Assembly (NCBI GenBank): GCA_024643945.1
Contig: JAHELX010000386.1
Span: 1-6,138 of the forward strand
Direction of reading: 5' to 3'
Source of the DNA: Anaerolineales bacterium
GTDB taxonomy: Bacteria; Chloroflexota; Anaerolineae; 4572-78; NAK82
DNA: 6,138 nucleotides
Below, one piece after another: positions 1 through 6,113 of the stretch. The position numbers were made by a program, and so were the translations under genes. Numbering within the stretch: the stretch's first letter is position 1; every line of letters begins with the position of its first letter. Below the pieces are notes generated by a model. That model searched no databases, was not told the DNA's origin, and saw only the letters and a list, made by a program, of their open reading frames with translations.

Positions 1-148
1 CCGCCCGTATGCCTTCAATATCCAGGTCAGCCGGATCGGCCGCTGGAGGCTCCAGGGTCAGGTCCACGAAGTCGAAACCGTGCTGGCCAAACCACTCGAT
101 TTCGTCAATCGGGTCGCGCGCTGGGTGATTCATAGCCCCAATTTTCAT
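1..148 (-). CDS. Sugar phosphate isomerase/epimerase-like TIM-barrel protein, N-terminal part (runs off left edge)
   Basis: Only the first 49 codons are present; the gene continues beyond base 1. The translation opens MKIGAMNHPARDP, followed by IDEIEWFGQHGFDFVDLTLEPP. A first beta strand (MKIGAMN), then a helix and a second strand with the G-F-D-F-V-D-L-T-L-E pattern, is typical of the xylose isomerase-like TIM-barrel family (AP endonuclease 2 fold), whose members are sugar isomerases, epimerases or related metal-dependent enzymes. The substrate cannot be predicted: the metal-binding Glu, Asp and His residues lie in the missing part. The ATG at 146-148 is chosen because an AAGGAAG Shine-Dalgarno lies about six bases upstream on the minus strand. 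It lies 94 bases downstream of the nitroreductase gene on the same strand, so co-transcription is plausible but not shown. The fold assignment is fairly sure; the function is open. Confidence 0.7.
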   Translation of the reverse strand, partial: MKIGAMNHPARDPIDEIEWFGQHGFDFVDLTLEPPAADPADLDIEGIRA

Positions 149-242
149 GAAGAACTTCCTTTAGCTAATCGCTGACGGCCGACCGTAGACCGCCGTTTGG
201 CTGGATACATCAACGCTCGAAGGTCGTTGGCCGTGCCTGCGG

Positions 243-866
243 TCACCTCACGAATTTCACGCGTGTGTCCAGCGACTCGCGTTCCTTTTGCCGCGATTCG
301 TCCGGCCAGCCCAGGCTGATGAAAGCCTGCGGCTCCCAATCCTGAGGTAGACCCAGGGTGTCCCGGACGACCTCGGGACAGAAGAGGGGGGCGCACAGCC
401 AGCAGGCGCCCAATCCCTCGGCGTGGGCGGCCAGCAGCAGATTTTGACCGGCCAGGGCTACGCTTTGCGTCGCCATAGTCCACTCGGCGTGGCGGCGCTT
501 CTCGTCGGGATAATCGTCCATGTCGAGCATCGTCATACAGAGCAGGATGAGGATGGGAGCGCGGGTCAGCCGTGCCCGGCGGCGGGCGGCCTGGGCCGCG
601 ATCTGGTCGGGGGGCAAGCCGTCGGCGGCCAGGTCGGCGCGCAGAACAACGTTCATTGCCTCCGCCAGGCGCTCCTTCGCCTCGTCATCCTCTATTACCG
701 CGAAGCGCCACGGCTGCCGATTATGAGCTGATGGCGCCCAGGTGGCTGCCGTTAATAGCCGCTTGACGATGGCCTGGCCAACCGGCCGTTCGGCGTAGCG
801 GCGGATCGAACGCCGGCCCTGGACAATCTGGTAAAGGGTCGTTGCCTGATTAGAAGAGGCGTTCAA
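243..866 (-). CDS. Stand-alone nitroreductase of the F420-related FbiB C-terminal family
   Basis: A 207-residue FMN-dependent nitroreductase-fold protein, full length for a single-domain member. Visible features are the N-terminal phosphate-contact motif RRSIRRY (residues 18-24), TWAPSAHNRQPWRF (42-55), a DMDDYPD segment (115-121), a helix ending in QNLLLAAHAEGLGACW (141-156) and the Cys-rich APLFCPEVV (159-167). The combination of APSAHNRQPWRF with GLGACWLCAPLFCP is what I associate with the C-terminal domain of FbiB. In actinobacteria that domain is fused to F420:glutamate ligase and reduces dehydro-F420; here the ligase domain is absent. The protein could instead be a general flavin oxidoreductase. 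The start is a TTG at 864-866: no ATG fits before the conserved core, and CTGGAG (878-883) lies 11 bases upstream. It follows the 138-residue gene by 17 bases, so the two are almost certainly co-transcribed. The family is sure; the F420 link is inference. Confidence 0.88.
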   Translation of the reverse strand: MNASSNQATTLYQIVQGRRSIRRYAERPVGQAIVKRLLTAATWAPSAHNRQPWRFAVIEDDEAKERLAEAMNVVLRADLAADGLPPDQIAAQAARRRARLTRAPILILLCMTMLDMDDYPDEKRRHAEWTMATQSVALAGQNLLLAAHAEGLGACWLCAPLFCPEVVRDTLGLPQDWEPQAFISLGWPDESRQKERESLDTRVKFVR

Positions 867-883
867 GTTTTGCCAAACTCCAG

Positions 884-1300
884 TTACTTGACGAACTCAC
901 TGATGAAGGTCAGGTAGCCCTGCTGTCCACCTTTTTTCTGCCAAAACTGGATGGATCTTCGGATGCGTTTCAAGCATGCGATGATTTCGTCCACTGTCTT
1001 GGGCTCCAGATCCAGGTCAAGCGGCCGGTCATCCTGGTCGAGGAGGTGCTCCCGTCCTAATCGCCATTCGCACATAGCCTTTACCGAGTCGAAGACGAGT
1101 TGTGTTAGCTCTGATAGATGGATAGTTGGAGGGGGTCTATTCCGCGCCTCGGCCGTGTAGTGGCGAATGAGAGCCTCGACGGCGTCCATTGTATCCCAGT
1201 CGGTCAGTTCGGGACGCTGGCGATAGATTCTCACGATTCCCGACTCGATGTTTTGCAAAACGTCCAGGTACTTTTCTTCAAATTTCTGATCGTTGGCCAC
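884..1300 (-). CDS. Uncharacterised small helical protein, 138 residues
   Basis: I do not recognise a named family. The product is soluble, with no signal peptide or membrane segment, and is rich in charged residues and predicted helix. An N-terminal helix (NDQKFEEKYLDVLQNIESGIVRIY) is followed by RPELTDWDTMDAVEALIRHY, a proline break (RPPP), a central helix with VFDSVKAMCEWRLGRE, an acidic linker (DQDDRPLDLDLEP) and a basic C-terminal helix (CLKRIRRSIQFWQKKGG). The layout resembles a small all-helical bundle that might bind a partner. The start is taken as GTG at 1298-1300 because GGAGG (1307-1311) sits exactly six bases upstream. The frame is open back to another GTG at 1361-1363, but that codon has no Shine-Dalgarno. 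It is first in the leftward group, with a promoter candidate near 1381-1409, and the nitroreductase follows within 17 bases. That it is a real gene is likely from codon structure, ribosome site and spacing; its role is unknown. Confidence 0.75.
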   Translation of the reverse strand: MANDQKFEEKYLDVLQNIESGIVRIYRQRPELTDWDTMDAVEALIRHYTAEARNRPPPTIHLSELTQLVFDSVKAMCEWRLGREHLLDQDDRPLDLDLEPKTVDEIIACLKRIRRSIQFWQKKGGQQGYLTFISEFVK

Positions 1301-1306
1301 AGGAGT

Positions 1307-1311
1307 CCTCC
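1307..1311 (-). promoter_or_regulatory. Shine-Dalgarno GGAGG deciding the start of the 138-residue protein
   Basis: On the minus strand GGAGG is followed by six bases and then GTG (1300-1298). The spacing is close to ideal. The alternative GTG at 1363 has no purine-rich element in front of it, so the shorter protein is preferred. Confidence 0.75.
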
Positions 1312-1380
1312 AGGTGAGGCTATTAGACAAGAGCGTGAATGCTGAGAAGCCAGGATACGCCACTTATGCAACAGCGAGTC

Positions 1381-1409
1381 AGTATAGCATATCTACTCTT
1401 CGCAAGCAA
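1381..1409 (-). promoter_or_regulatory. Candidate promoter for the leftward gene group (extended -10)
   Basis: Read on the minus strand, the region contains TGCTATACT, an extended -10 (TGn plus TATACT, five of six bases matching TATAAT), with TATACT at 1386-1381. Seventeen bases upstream is TTGCTT (1409-1404), which matches only the first three bases of TTGACA; the extended -10 would compensate. TTGCTT recurs ten bases further upstream (1419-1414), one helical turn away. Transcription would start near 1374, giving a leader of roughly 75 bases before the GTG at 1300. This is a pattern match only. Confidence 0.45.
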
Positions 1410-1473
1410 CCGGAAGCAAATCCCCCTATTATAGAACCGAACAAATTTTCTAATTTAATGGCATTTCCGGGCG

Positions 1474-1490
1474 AAAATATGACGTATTTT
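1474..1490. promoter_or_regulatory. Near-perfect palindrome, candidate operator upstream of uvrA
   Basis: AAAATA and TATTTT form a perfect 6-base inverted repeat around a 5-base centre, TGACG. Only one base pair of the 17-base element breaks the symmetry. It overlaps the first two bases of the TTGACA hexamer at 1489-1494 and lies just upstream of the extended -10, a usual position for a repressor or activator site. It does not match the LexA boxes I know (GAAC-type or CTGT-type). AT-rich promoter DNA can give such symmetry by chance, so this is a candidate only. Confidence 0.35.
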
Positions 1491-1517
1491 GACAAGTATT
1501 AATGCTATACTTGGAAT
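1489..1517 (+). promoter_or_regulatory. Candidate promoter of uvrA
   Basis: Two overlapping possibilities are visible. One is an extended -10, TGCTATACT at 1503-1511, which can work without a good -35. The other is a perfect TTGACA (1489-1494) with a 17-base spacer to TGGAAT (1512-1517, four of six matches to TATAAT). The TTGACA is only 11 bases from TATACT, too close to pair with it. Either reading puts the transcript start near 1518-1524 and leaves a leader of about 30-35 bases. That is downstream of the ATG at 1502 and supports translation starting at 1553. Confidence 0.5.
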
Positions 1518-1534
1518 GTCACAGCAGAAAGGCC

Positions 1535-1541
1535 AGAGGTG
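1535..1541 (+). promoter_or_regulatory. Shine-Dalgarno AGAGGTG deciding the uvrA start
   Basis: AGAGGTG lies 11 bases before the ATG at 1553. The spacing is slightly long, but the same AGAGGTG motif precedes the transglutaminase gene at 4548-4554. The in-frame ATG at 1502 has no such element and lies within the promoter candidate. Confidence 0.6.
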
Positions 1542-1552
1542 TAATCTCCATC

Positions 1553-4507
1553 ATGTACTATGACCAGATCATTATCCGTGGAGCCAAGGAACACAACCTG
1601 AAGAAAATAGATGTGACACTGCCGCGCTTCAAGCTGGTAGTGATCACCGGCGTCTCCGGCAGTGGCAAGTCATCGCTGGCTTTCGACACTCTCTATGCCG
1701 AGGGCCAGCGCCGCTACGTCGAGTCTCTCTCCGCCTACGCCCGCCAGTTCATCGGCCAGATGGAAAAACCCAAGGTGGACTTCATCGGTGGTCTCAGCCC
1801 GGCGATTGCTATCGAGCAGAAGGCGGTGAGCAAGAACCCGCGCTCGACGGTGGCGACGGTGACCGAGATCTACGACTATCTGCGGGTGCTCTTCGCCAAT
1901 GTGGGCACGCCACACTGCCCGCAGTGCGGGCGCGAGGTGCATGCCCAGTCGGCCCAGGAGATCGTGGAGCAGGTGGCGACGCTCCCGCCCGGCACGCGCT
2001 TCCAGGTGCTGGCCCCACTGGCTCGCAACCGCAAGGGCACCTTCCAGGACGCGTTTGGCCAGGCCCGCGCCGAGGGCTTCTCTCGCGTGCGGGTAGACGG
2101 CGAGGTGCGAGACCTGAGCGAGGAGATCGTCCTGGACAAAAAGAAGAAGCACAACATACAGTTAGTGGTGGATCGACTTATCGTACCTGGAAGGCGGGAA
2201 GATGAGGAGGATGAAATCACCAACCCCCAATCTCCCAACCCTCCAATTCCCCAGCCATCCAATCTGCCACCCGACTATCTTTCTCGCCTCACCGACTCCG
2301 TTGAGACCGCCTTGCGCGCGGGCGATGGCCTGCTCATCATTGACCGGGAGGATGGCGACGAGTGGCTGCTCTCGGAGCAGAACGCTTGCCCGGTGTGCGG
2401 GCTGAGCTTCCCGGAACTGACCCCTGCCATGTTCAGCTTCAACTCGCCGGTGGGGATGTGCCCCGATTGTAATGGCCTGGGCACCAAGTTTGAGTTCGAC
2501 CCTGGCCGGTTCGTGGACCCGGACAAGACGTTACACGATGGCGGCGTCCGTACCTGGGGCGAACTGGGTAAGAAAACATCCAGCCATTTTTACAGAACAG
2601 CGCAGCAGATCGTCGAACAGTTTGGTCAAGATATGGATACGCCGTGGCGTGACCTTTCGAAGGAATGCCAGGAGGCCATCCTGTATGGCGGCGTCAAGGT
2701 GATCTGGCGATGGGAAGGGGAACACGGCACCGGTCAGCATGAAGGAAAATTCGAGGGGATCGTGCCGTCGATTCGCCGCCGCTATCGGCAGACAAAGTCA
2801 GAAGACATGCGCAAGTGGTACGCCAACTTCATGAGCCAACAGACTTGTCCCACCTGTCATGGCCGGCGACTGCGCCCGGAGAGCGCGGCAGTCACCGTGG
2901 GCGGGCGGACGATCAACCAGGTGACGGCGTGGAGCATTGGCGAGGCACTCCAATGGGTCCAGGAACTGGGGGCGGAGATGTCCTCGGAGCAGTTGGAGAT
3001 CGCCGGAGAGGTGTTGAAAGAGATCGGTGAACGTCTCAGGTTCCTGATGAACGTGGGACTGTACTACCTGACGCTCGACCGTCCCGCGCCAACGCTCTCC
3101 GGCGGCGAAGGGCAGCGGATCCGGCTGGCCAGCCAGATCGGTTGCGGGCTGGTGGGTGTGCTTTACGTCCTGGACGAGCCCAGCATCGGCCTGCACCAGC
3201 GCGACAACCGTCGCCTGCTGGACACGCTGGAGCGGCTGCGTGACATGGGCAACACGGTCGTCGTCGTGGAGCACGACGAGGAGACTATGCGCACCGCCGA
3301 CTGGATCGTGGACCTGGGGCCTGGGGCGGGCATCAACGGTGGATGGATAGTGGCCGCTGGACCGCTCCAGGCGATTATACAGAACCCTGAGTCGTTGACC
3401 GGGCGCTACCTGCGCAAGGATCTGGAGGTGACCTCGCCCAACGGCCAGCGGCGCCCGGTCAACGGAAAATGGCTCACCGTGCTCGGTGCACGGCAGAACA
3501 ACCTCAAGGACCTGACGGTGCGCTTCCCGCTGGGCTTGTTTACCTGCGTCACCGGCGTCTCGGGTAGCGGCAAGTCGTCGCTGGTGGCGCAGACACTCCA
3601 CCCGGCGCTGGCCGCAGCGCTGCACAACGCGGAGCAGAAACCCGGCGTCCACGATCACGTCGAGGGACTGGAGCATGTGGACAAGGTAATCAACATCACC
3701 CAGGATCCTATCGGGCGCACGCCCCGCTCCAATCCGGCTACTTACGTCCAGGTGATGACCCACATCCGTGAGTTGTTCGCTCTCACGCCCGAGGCCAGGG
3801 CACGCGGTTACAAGCCAGGCCGGTTCAGCTTCAACGTCAAGGGCGGTCGCTGCGAGGCGTGCCAGGGTCATGGCCAGAAGAAAGTGGAGATGCACTTTCT
3901 GCCCGACGTGTGGGTGACGTGTAACGTGTGCAAGGGGGAGCGCTTCAATCGGGAGACGCTGCAGATCCGCTACAAGGGGATGAACATCGCCCAGGTGCTG
4001 GACATGGATGTAGAGGAGGCGCTGGAATTCTTCGCCAACGTCCCCAAAGTGAAGCGCATTTTGCAGACCTTACACGACGTGGGATTGGGCTACGTCAAGC
4101 TGGGGCAGAGCGCCACCACCCTTTCCGGCGGCGAGGCGCAGCGGGTCAAGCTGGCCAAGGAGTTGGCTCGCGTCGCCACCGGCGACACCGTCTACATCCT
4201 GGACGAGCCGACCACTGGCCTGCACTTCGCCGATATCCAGAAGCTGCTAGACGTGCTCCACCGCCTGACCGACGCCGGCAACACGGTCATCGTCATCGAA
4301 CACAATCTGGACGTGATCAAGACCGCGGACTGGATCGTCGATCTGGGGCCGGAAGGTGGTGACGAGGGCGGTCACATCGTCGCCCAGGGGACGCCGGAGG
4401 AGATAGCGCAAGTGAGTGAGAGCTATACCGGGCAATTCTTAAAGGAGATGCTTTCATTCATTCCCTTCGAAGAGGCGGCAGTCGCTGTTTGCGCAGGTGT
4501 TGGTTGA
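1553..4507 (+). CDS. uvrA: UvrA, excinuclease ABC subunit A, with an extra proline-rich insert
   Basis: UvrA is the DNA-damage-sensing ATPase of nucleotide excision repair; as a dimer it finds lesions in the cytoplasmic chromosome and loads UvrB. The 984-residue product is complete. It has Walker [10 protein letters not shown] (33-41), a CxxC pair at 122/125, the UvrB-binding region, zinc finger 1 (C279, C282, C303, C306), a CxxC at 432/435, signature LSGGEGQ (515-521) and Walker B LYVLDEP (537-543). The second half has Walker [10 protein letters not shown] (668-676), zinc finger C767, C770, C790, C793, signature LSGGEAQ (857-863) and Walker B YILDEP (881-886). No key residue is missing. [16 protein letters not shown] matches the usual UvrA N-terminus, which with the ribosome site fixes the start at 1553, not 1502. 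Two oddities explain a length above the usual 940-950: about 27 extra residues around 213-241 (acidic, then Pro/Asn-rich) and a C-terminal tail of some 17 residues after FLKEML. The identity is certain. Confidence 0.98.
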   Translation: MYYDQIIIRGAKEHNLKKIDVTLPRFKLVVITGVSGSGKSSLAFDTLYAEGQRRYVESLSAYARQFIGQMEKPKVDFIGGLSPAIAIEQKAVSKNPRSTVATVTEIYDYLRVLFANVGTPHCPQCGREVHAQSAQEIVEQVATLPPGTRFQVLAPLARNRKGTFQDAFGQARAEGFSRVRVDGEVRDLSEEIVLDKKKKHNIQLVVDRLIVPGRREDEEDEITNPQSPNPPIPQPSNLPPDYLSRLTDSVETALRAGDGLLIIDREDGDEWLLSEQNACPVCGLSFPELTPAMFSFNSPVGMCPDCNGLGTKFEFDPGRFVDPDKTLHDGGVRTWGELGKKTSSHFYRTAQQIVEQFGQDMDTPWRDLSKECQEAILYGGVKVIWRWEGEHGTGQHEGKFEGIVPSIRRRYRQTKSEDMRKWYANFMSQQTCPTCHGRRLRPESAAVTVGGRTINQVTAWSIGEALQWVQELGAEMSSEQLEIAGEVLKEIGERLRFLMNVGLYYLTLDRPAPTLSGGEGQRIRLASQIGCGLVGVLYVLDEPSIGLHQRDNRRLLDTLERLRDMGNTVVVVEHDEETMRTADWIVDLGPGAGINGGWIVAAGPLQAIIQNPESLTGRYLRKDLEVTSPNGQRRPVNGKWLTVLGARQNNLKDLTVRFPLGLFTCVTGVSGSGKSSLVAQTLHPALAAALHNAEQKPGVHDHVEGLEHVDKVINITQDPIGRTPRSNPATYVQVMTHIRELFALTPEARARGYKPGRFSFNVKGGRCEACQGHGQKKVEMHFLPDVWVTCNVCKGERFNRETLQIRYKGMNIAQVLDMDVEEALEFFANVPKVKRILQTLHDVGLGYVKLGQSATTLSGGEAQRVKLAKELARVATGDTVYILDEPTTGLHFADIQKLLDVLHRLTDAGNTVIVIEHNLDVIKTADWIVDLGPEGGDEGGHIVAQGTPEEIAQVSESYTGQFLKEMLSFIPFEEAAVAVCAGVG
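2220..2274 (+). repeat. Degenerate 8-base-period CCAA repeat within uvrA coding sequence
   Basis: CCAA or a one-base variant begins at 2220, 2227, 2235, 2243, 2251 (CCAG), 2259 and 2267 (CCAC), a spacing of 7 and then five times 8. Units include CCAATCTC, CCAACCCT, CCAATTCC and CCAATCTG. Because 8 is not a multiple of 3, the three reading phases rotate every 24 bases, giving the Pro/Asn/Gln/Ser-rich stretch at residues 223-241. This stretch is absent from the E. coli and Geobacillus UvrA proteins as I remember them: about 10 residues separate the VVDR and RL(T/S/A) landmarks there, against 37 here. The repeat resembles the short CCAATC-type tandem repeats of cyanobacterial and Chloroflexota intergenic DNA. 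Confidence 0.7.
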
Positions 4508-4518
4508 AGCAGGTGTTG
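4493..4518 (+). repeat. 10-base direct repeat with 16-base period straddling the uvrA stop codon
   Basis: GCAGGTGTTG occurs at 4493-4502 and again at 4509-4518, with the uvrA TGA (4505-4507) in the spacer. The 16-base period shifts the frame by one. The first copy is read in the uvrA frame as Ala-Gly-Val followed by Gly-stop, and the second copy is read as Ala-Gly-Val in the frame of the next gene. It could be a small tandem duplication or a chance match. Confidence 0.5.
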
Positions 4519-4547
4519 TCCGGGCCGGTCAATCGGCGGCGGAGATC

Positions 4548-4554
4548 AGAGGTG
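4548..4554 (+). promoter_or_regulatory. Shine-Dalgarno AGAGGTG deciding the transglutaminase-like gene start
   Basis: AGAGGTG lies five bases before the ATG at 4560. The frame is open to a GTG at 4497 that would overlap the end of uvrA, but that codon has no ribosome site at a useful distance and the first 21 residues it would add look unstructured. The start at 4560 is preferred. Confidence 0.7.
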
Positions 4555-4559
4555 GCATT

Positions 4560-5426
4560 ATGCACGAAAGAAGGAGCTATCAAACGTTGAATACGAATCC
4601 ACTCGTTTATTATGCCTTTCCAGGCCGGATGACCGATGCCAGGGAGTATACCCCTCTATTGGATGAGCTGCCCACCGAAATATCGGAGCTCGTCAGGGTG
4701 GTGCAAGGGCTCGTCATCCACATCTTTTGGGCCGAACGGTATGGCGTGACGCTTTCAGAGGAGCGGAAGCAAGAGGTCAATATCCGCAGTGTTTCACACA
4801 AGTTGAAGCGCGTCCAGGCATTGGACGGAGCTCCCCTGACCGCAGACCGTCCGCTGGAAAAGAAACTGGTGGGTAACTGTCGTGACTTTTCCACGCTGCT
4901 GTGCGCCATGCTGCGTCATCAAGGCGTGCCTGCTCGAGCGCGATGCGGGTTTGGCACTTACTTCCTACCTGATCACTACGAGGATCACTGGGTTTGCGAG
5001 TACTGGAAGGCAGACGAGCAACGTTGGGTGATGGTGGATGCCCAGCTCGATACATTCCAGCGTGAGACGCTTAGCATCCAGTTTGACCCGCTGGACATGC
5101 CCCCAGGCCAATTCGTGACCGGCGGGGAAGCCTGGCTGATGTGCCGCGCGGGCGAGGCCGACCCAGACAGGTTCGGCATCTTTGAATGGCACGGCATCTG
5201 GTTCGTGCGCGGCGACCTGATCCGGGACTTTTTGGCGCTCAATAAGGTGGAGATTTTGCCCTGGGATGGCGGTTGGGGATTCCTGGCCGATGAGCGAAAT
5301 ATGGAATCCGAGCTGATGGATCGCATCGCCGGGCTCACCCTGGCCGGTGATGAAGCCTTCGCTGAGATACGGGCCACCTACGAGGACGATCCTCGCTTCC
5401 ACGTGCCCGATGATTACAATCTATGA
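4560..5426 (+). CDS. Transglutaminase-like (papain-fold) domain protein
   Basis: The 288-residue cytoplasmic protein has no signal peptide or membrane segment. The core is GNCRDFSTLLCAMLRHQGVPAR (from residue 105), then DHYEDHWVCEYW and RWVMVDAQLD. This gives the full Cys-His-Asp triad of the transglutaminase core family at C107, H143 and D160, with the usual order and spacing. Bacterial members include proteases, peptide cyclases and amidases as well as true cross-linking enzymes, so the reaction cannot be assigned. Residues 1-100 are helical and may form a lid or prodomain. The C-terminal third (GIFEWHGIWFVRGDLIRDFLALNKVEILPWDGGWG) is rich in Trp and looks specific to this subgroup. The gene starts 52 bases after uvrA and ends 17 bases before the nitroreductase, so it probably shares the uvrA transcript. 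The fold and triad are sure; substrate and any tie to DNA repair are unknown. Confidence 0.88.
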   Translation: MHERRSYQTLNTNPLVYYAFPGRMTDAREYTPLLDELPTEISELVRVVQGLVIHIFWAERYGVTLSEERKQEVNIRSVSHKLKRVQALDGAPLTADRPLEKKLVGNCRDFSTLLCAMLRHQGVPARARCGFGTYFLPDHYEDHWVCEYWKADEQRWVMVDAQLDTFQRETLSIQFDPLDMPPGQFVTGGEAWLMCRAGEADPDRFGIFEWHGIWFVRGDLIRDFLALNKVEILPWDGGWGFLADERNMESELMDRIAGLTLAGDEAFAEIRATYEDDPRFHVPDDYNL

Positions 5427-5443
5427 TTTAGGCAGGTGCAAGA

Positions 5444-6100
5444 ATGAACATCCATGAGGCGATTGCGGCCAGAAGGACAATTCGTGATTTTCAGGATAAA
5501 CCGGTAGAGCACGAAATCGTCAGGAAAATCTTGGGGGCCGGCTTGAGTGCCCCTTCAAACGATCACATGCGAAAGTGGGAGTTCATCATTGTCAACGATG
5601 TTGAAACGAGAAAGGCTCTGGTGAAAGGGATCAAACGTGTTTCTAAGGCAGGTGCCAAAGCCATCATTGATAGATGGGGGCTGGAAGACGCTCTGCAACG
5701 GGAGATGTACCTGGACGGGATCCCCAAACAGATAGATATGATTCTAACGGCCGGGGTCTTGATCATCCCTTGCTTTTACCAACCACAACCACTTCTTAAA
5801 CCGAAAGATCTGTCCAGCCTCAACAGATTTGCGTCGATATGGTGTTGTATCGAGAACATTCTTCTAGCTGCGGCTTCTGAAGGTGTCTTTGGTGTGATGC
5901 GCATTCCTTTTCCTGCGGAAAGTGCAAATATGCGGACGGTCTTGAACATTCCTTCGGATCATGAGGTGCCTTGTTACCTGGCGCTGGGTTATCCAAAAGA
6001 GGGGGCGATGGGAGCCAAACAACATACCATATGCGTTGAGGATAGGATCAGTATCAACCAATGGGGAAACAAGCCAGCCAGTGTACTTCAATATCAATAA
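5444..6100 (+). CDS. Nitroreductase family flavoprotein
   Basis: A 218-residue single-domain protein of normal length for the family of FMN-dependent NAD(P)H oxidoreductases. The N-terminus MNIHEAIAARRTIRDF supplies the FMN phosphate-contact arginines (R10, R11, R14). It is followed by LSAPSNDHMRKWEF (34-47), a helical region with ENILLAAASEGVFG (ending at G150) and the terminal strand LALGYPKE (179-186). It differs from the nitroreductase at 243-866: there is no Cys-rich GLGACW segment, and the APSNDHMRKWEF form is the one I associate with anaerobes such as clostridia and methanogens. The substrate is unknown. The ATG at 5444 is supported by AGGTG five bases upstream. The base composition is lower in GC than uvrA: one 60-base stretch (5821-5880) counts 27 G+C, while 4141-4200 in uvrA counts 40. 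This may mean later acquisition. The next gene begins 13 bases after its stop. Confidence 0.9.
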   Translation: MNIHEAIAARRTIRDFQDKPVEHEIVRKILGAGLSAPSNDHMRKWEFIIVNDVETRKALVKGIKRVSKAGAKAIIDRWGLEDALQREMYLDGIPKQIDMILTAGVLIIPCFYQPQPLLKPKDLSSLNRFASIWCCIENILLAAASEGVFGVMRIPFPAESANMRTVLNIPSDHEVPCYLALGYPKEGAMGAKQHTICVEDRISINQWGNKPASVLQYQ

Positions 6101-6105
6101 AGGAG
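6101..6105 (+). promoter_or_regulatory. Shine-Dalgarno AGGAG for the gene leaving the right edge
   Basis: AGGAG, preceded by AA of the nitroreductase stop codon, lies eight bases before the ATG at 6114. It is the strongest ribosome site in the rightward group and makes the truncated gene at the edge credible in spite of its length. Confidence 0.75.
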
Positions 6106-6113
6106 AAAATCTG

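Noticed and set aside
149..242. Possible terminator or small gene between the nitroreductase and the isomerase.
   Set aside because: I found no convincing hairpin with a T-run, no strong promoter and no credible small frame in these 94 bases.
145..483. Open frame on the minus strand overlapping the end of the FbiB-like nitroreductase.
   Set aside because: Low-complexity Arg/Gly/Pro composition, no ribosome site, and overlap with a clear gene in a different phase.
1301..1363. Longer form of the 138-residue protein from the GTG at 1363.
   Set aside because: No ribosome site there, while GGAGG stands six bases before the GTG at 1300.
1439..1450. GAACAAATTTTC as a LexA (SOS) box upstream of uvrA.
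   Set aside because: It resembles the GAAC-N4-GTTC type but has a mismatch in the second half-site (TTTC for GTTC), and it lies about 40 bases upstream of the -35 region. Not strong enough to list as a site.
1502..1552. Longer uvrA beginning at the ATG at 1502.
   Set aside because: No Shine-Dalgarno, the added 17 residues do not resemble a UvrA N-terminus, and the ATG lies inside the promoter candidate.
2798..3895. Long open frame of 365 codons on the minus strand.
   Set aside because: It lies entirely opposite the conserved second half of uvrA, whose GC-rich third positions keep the antisense frame open. Its translation resembles no family I know.
3928..4362. Open frame of 144 codons on the plus strand in another phase.
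   Set aside because: It overlaps the second ABC signature and Walker B of uvrA. Its Arg/Gly/Ala-rich composition is typical of an out-of-phase GC-rich shadow.
4497..4559. GTG at 4497 as the start of the transglutaminase-like gene, overlapping uvrA by 11 bases.
   Set aside because: No ribosome site at a useful distance. The ATG at 4560 has AGAGGTG five bases upstream.
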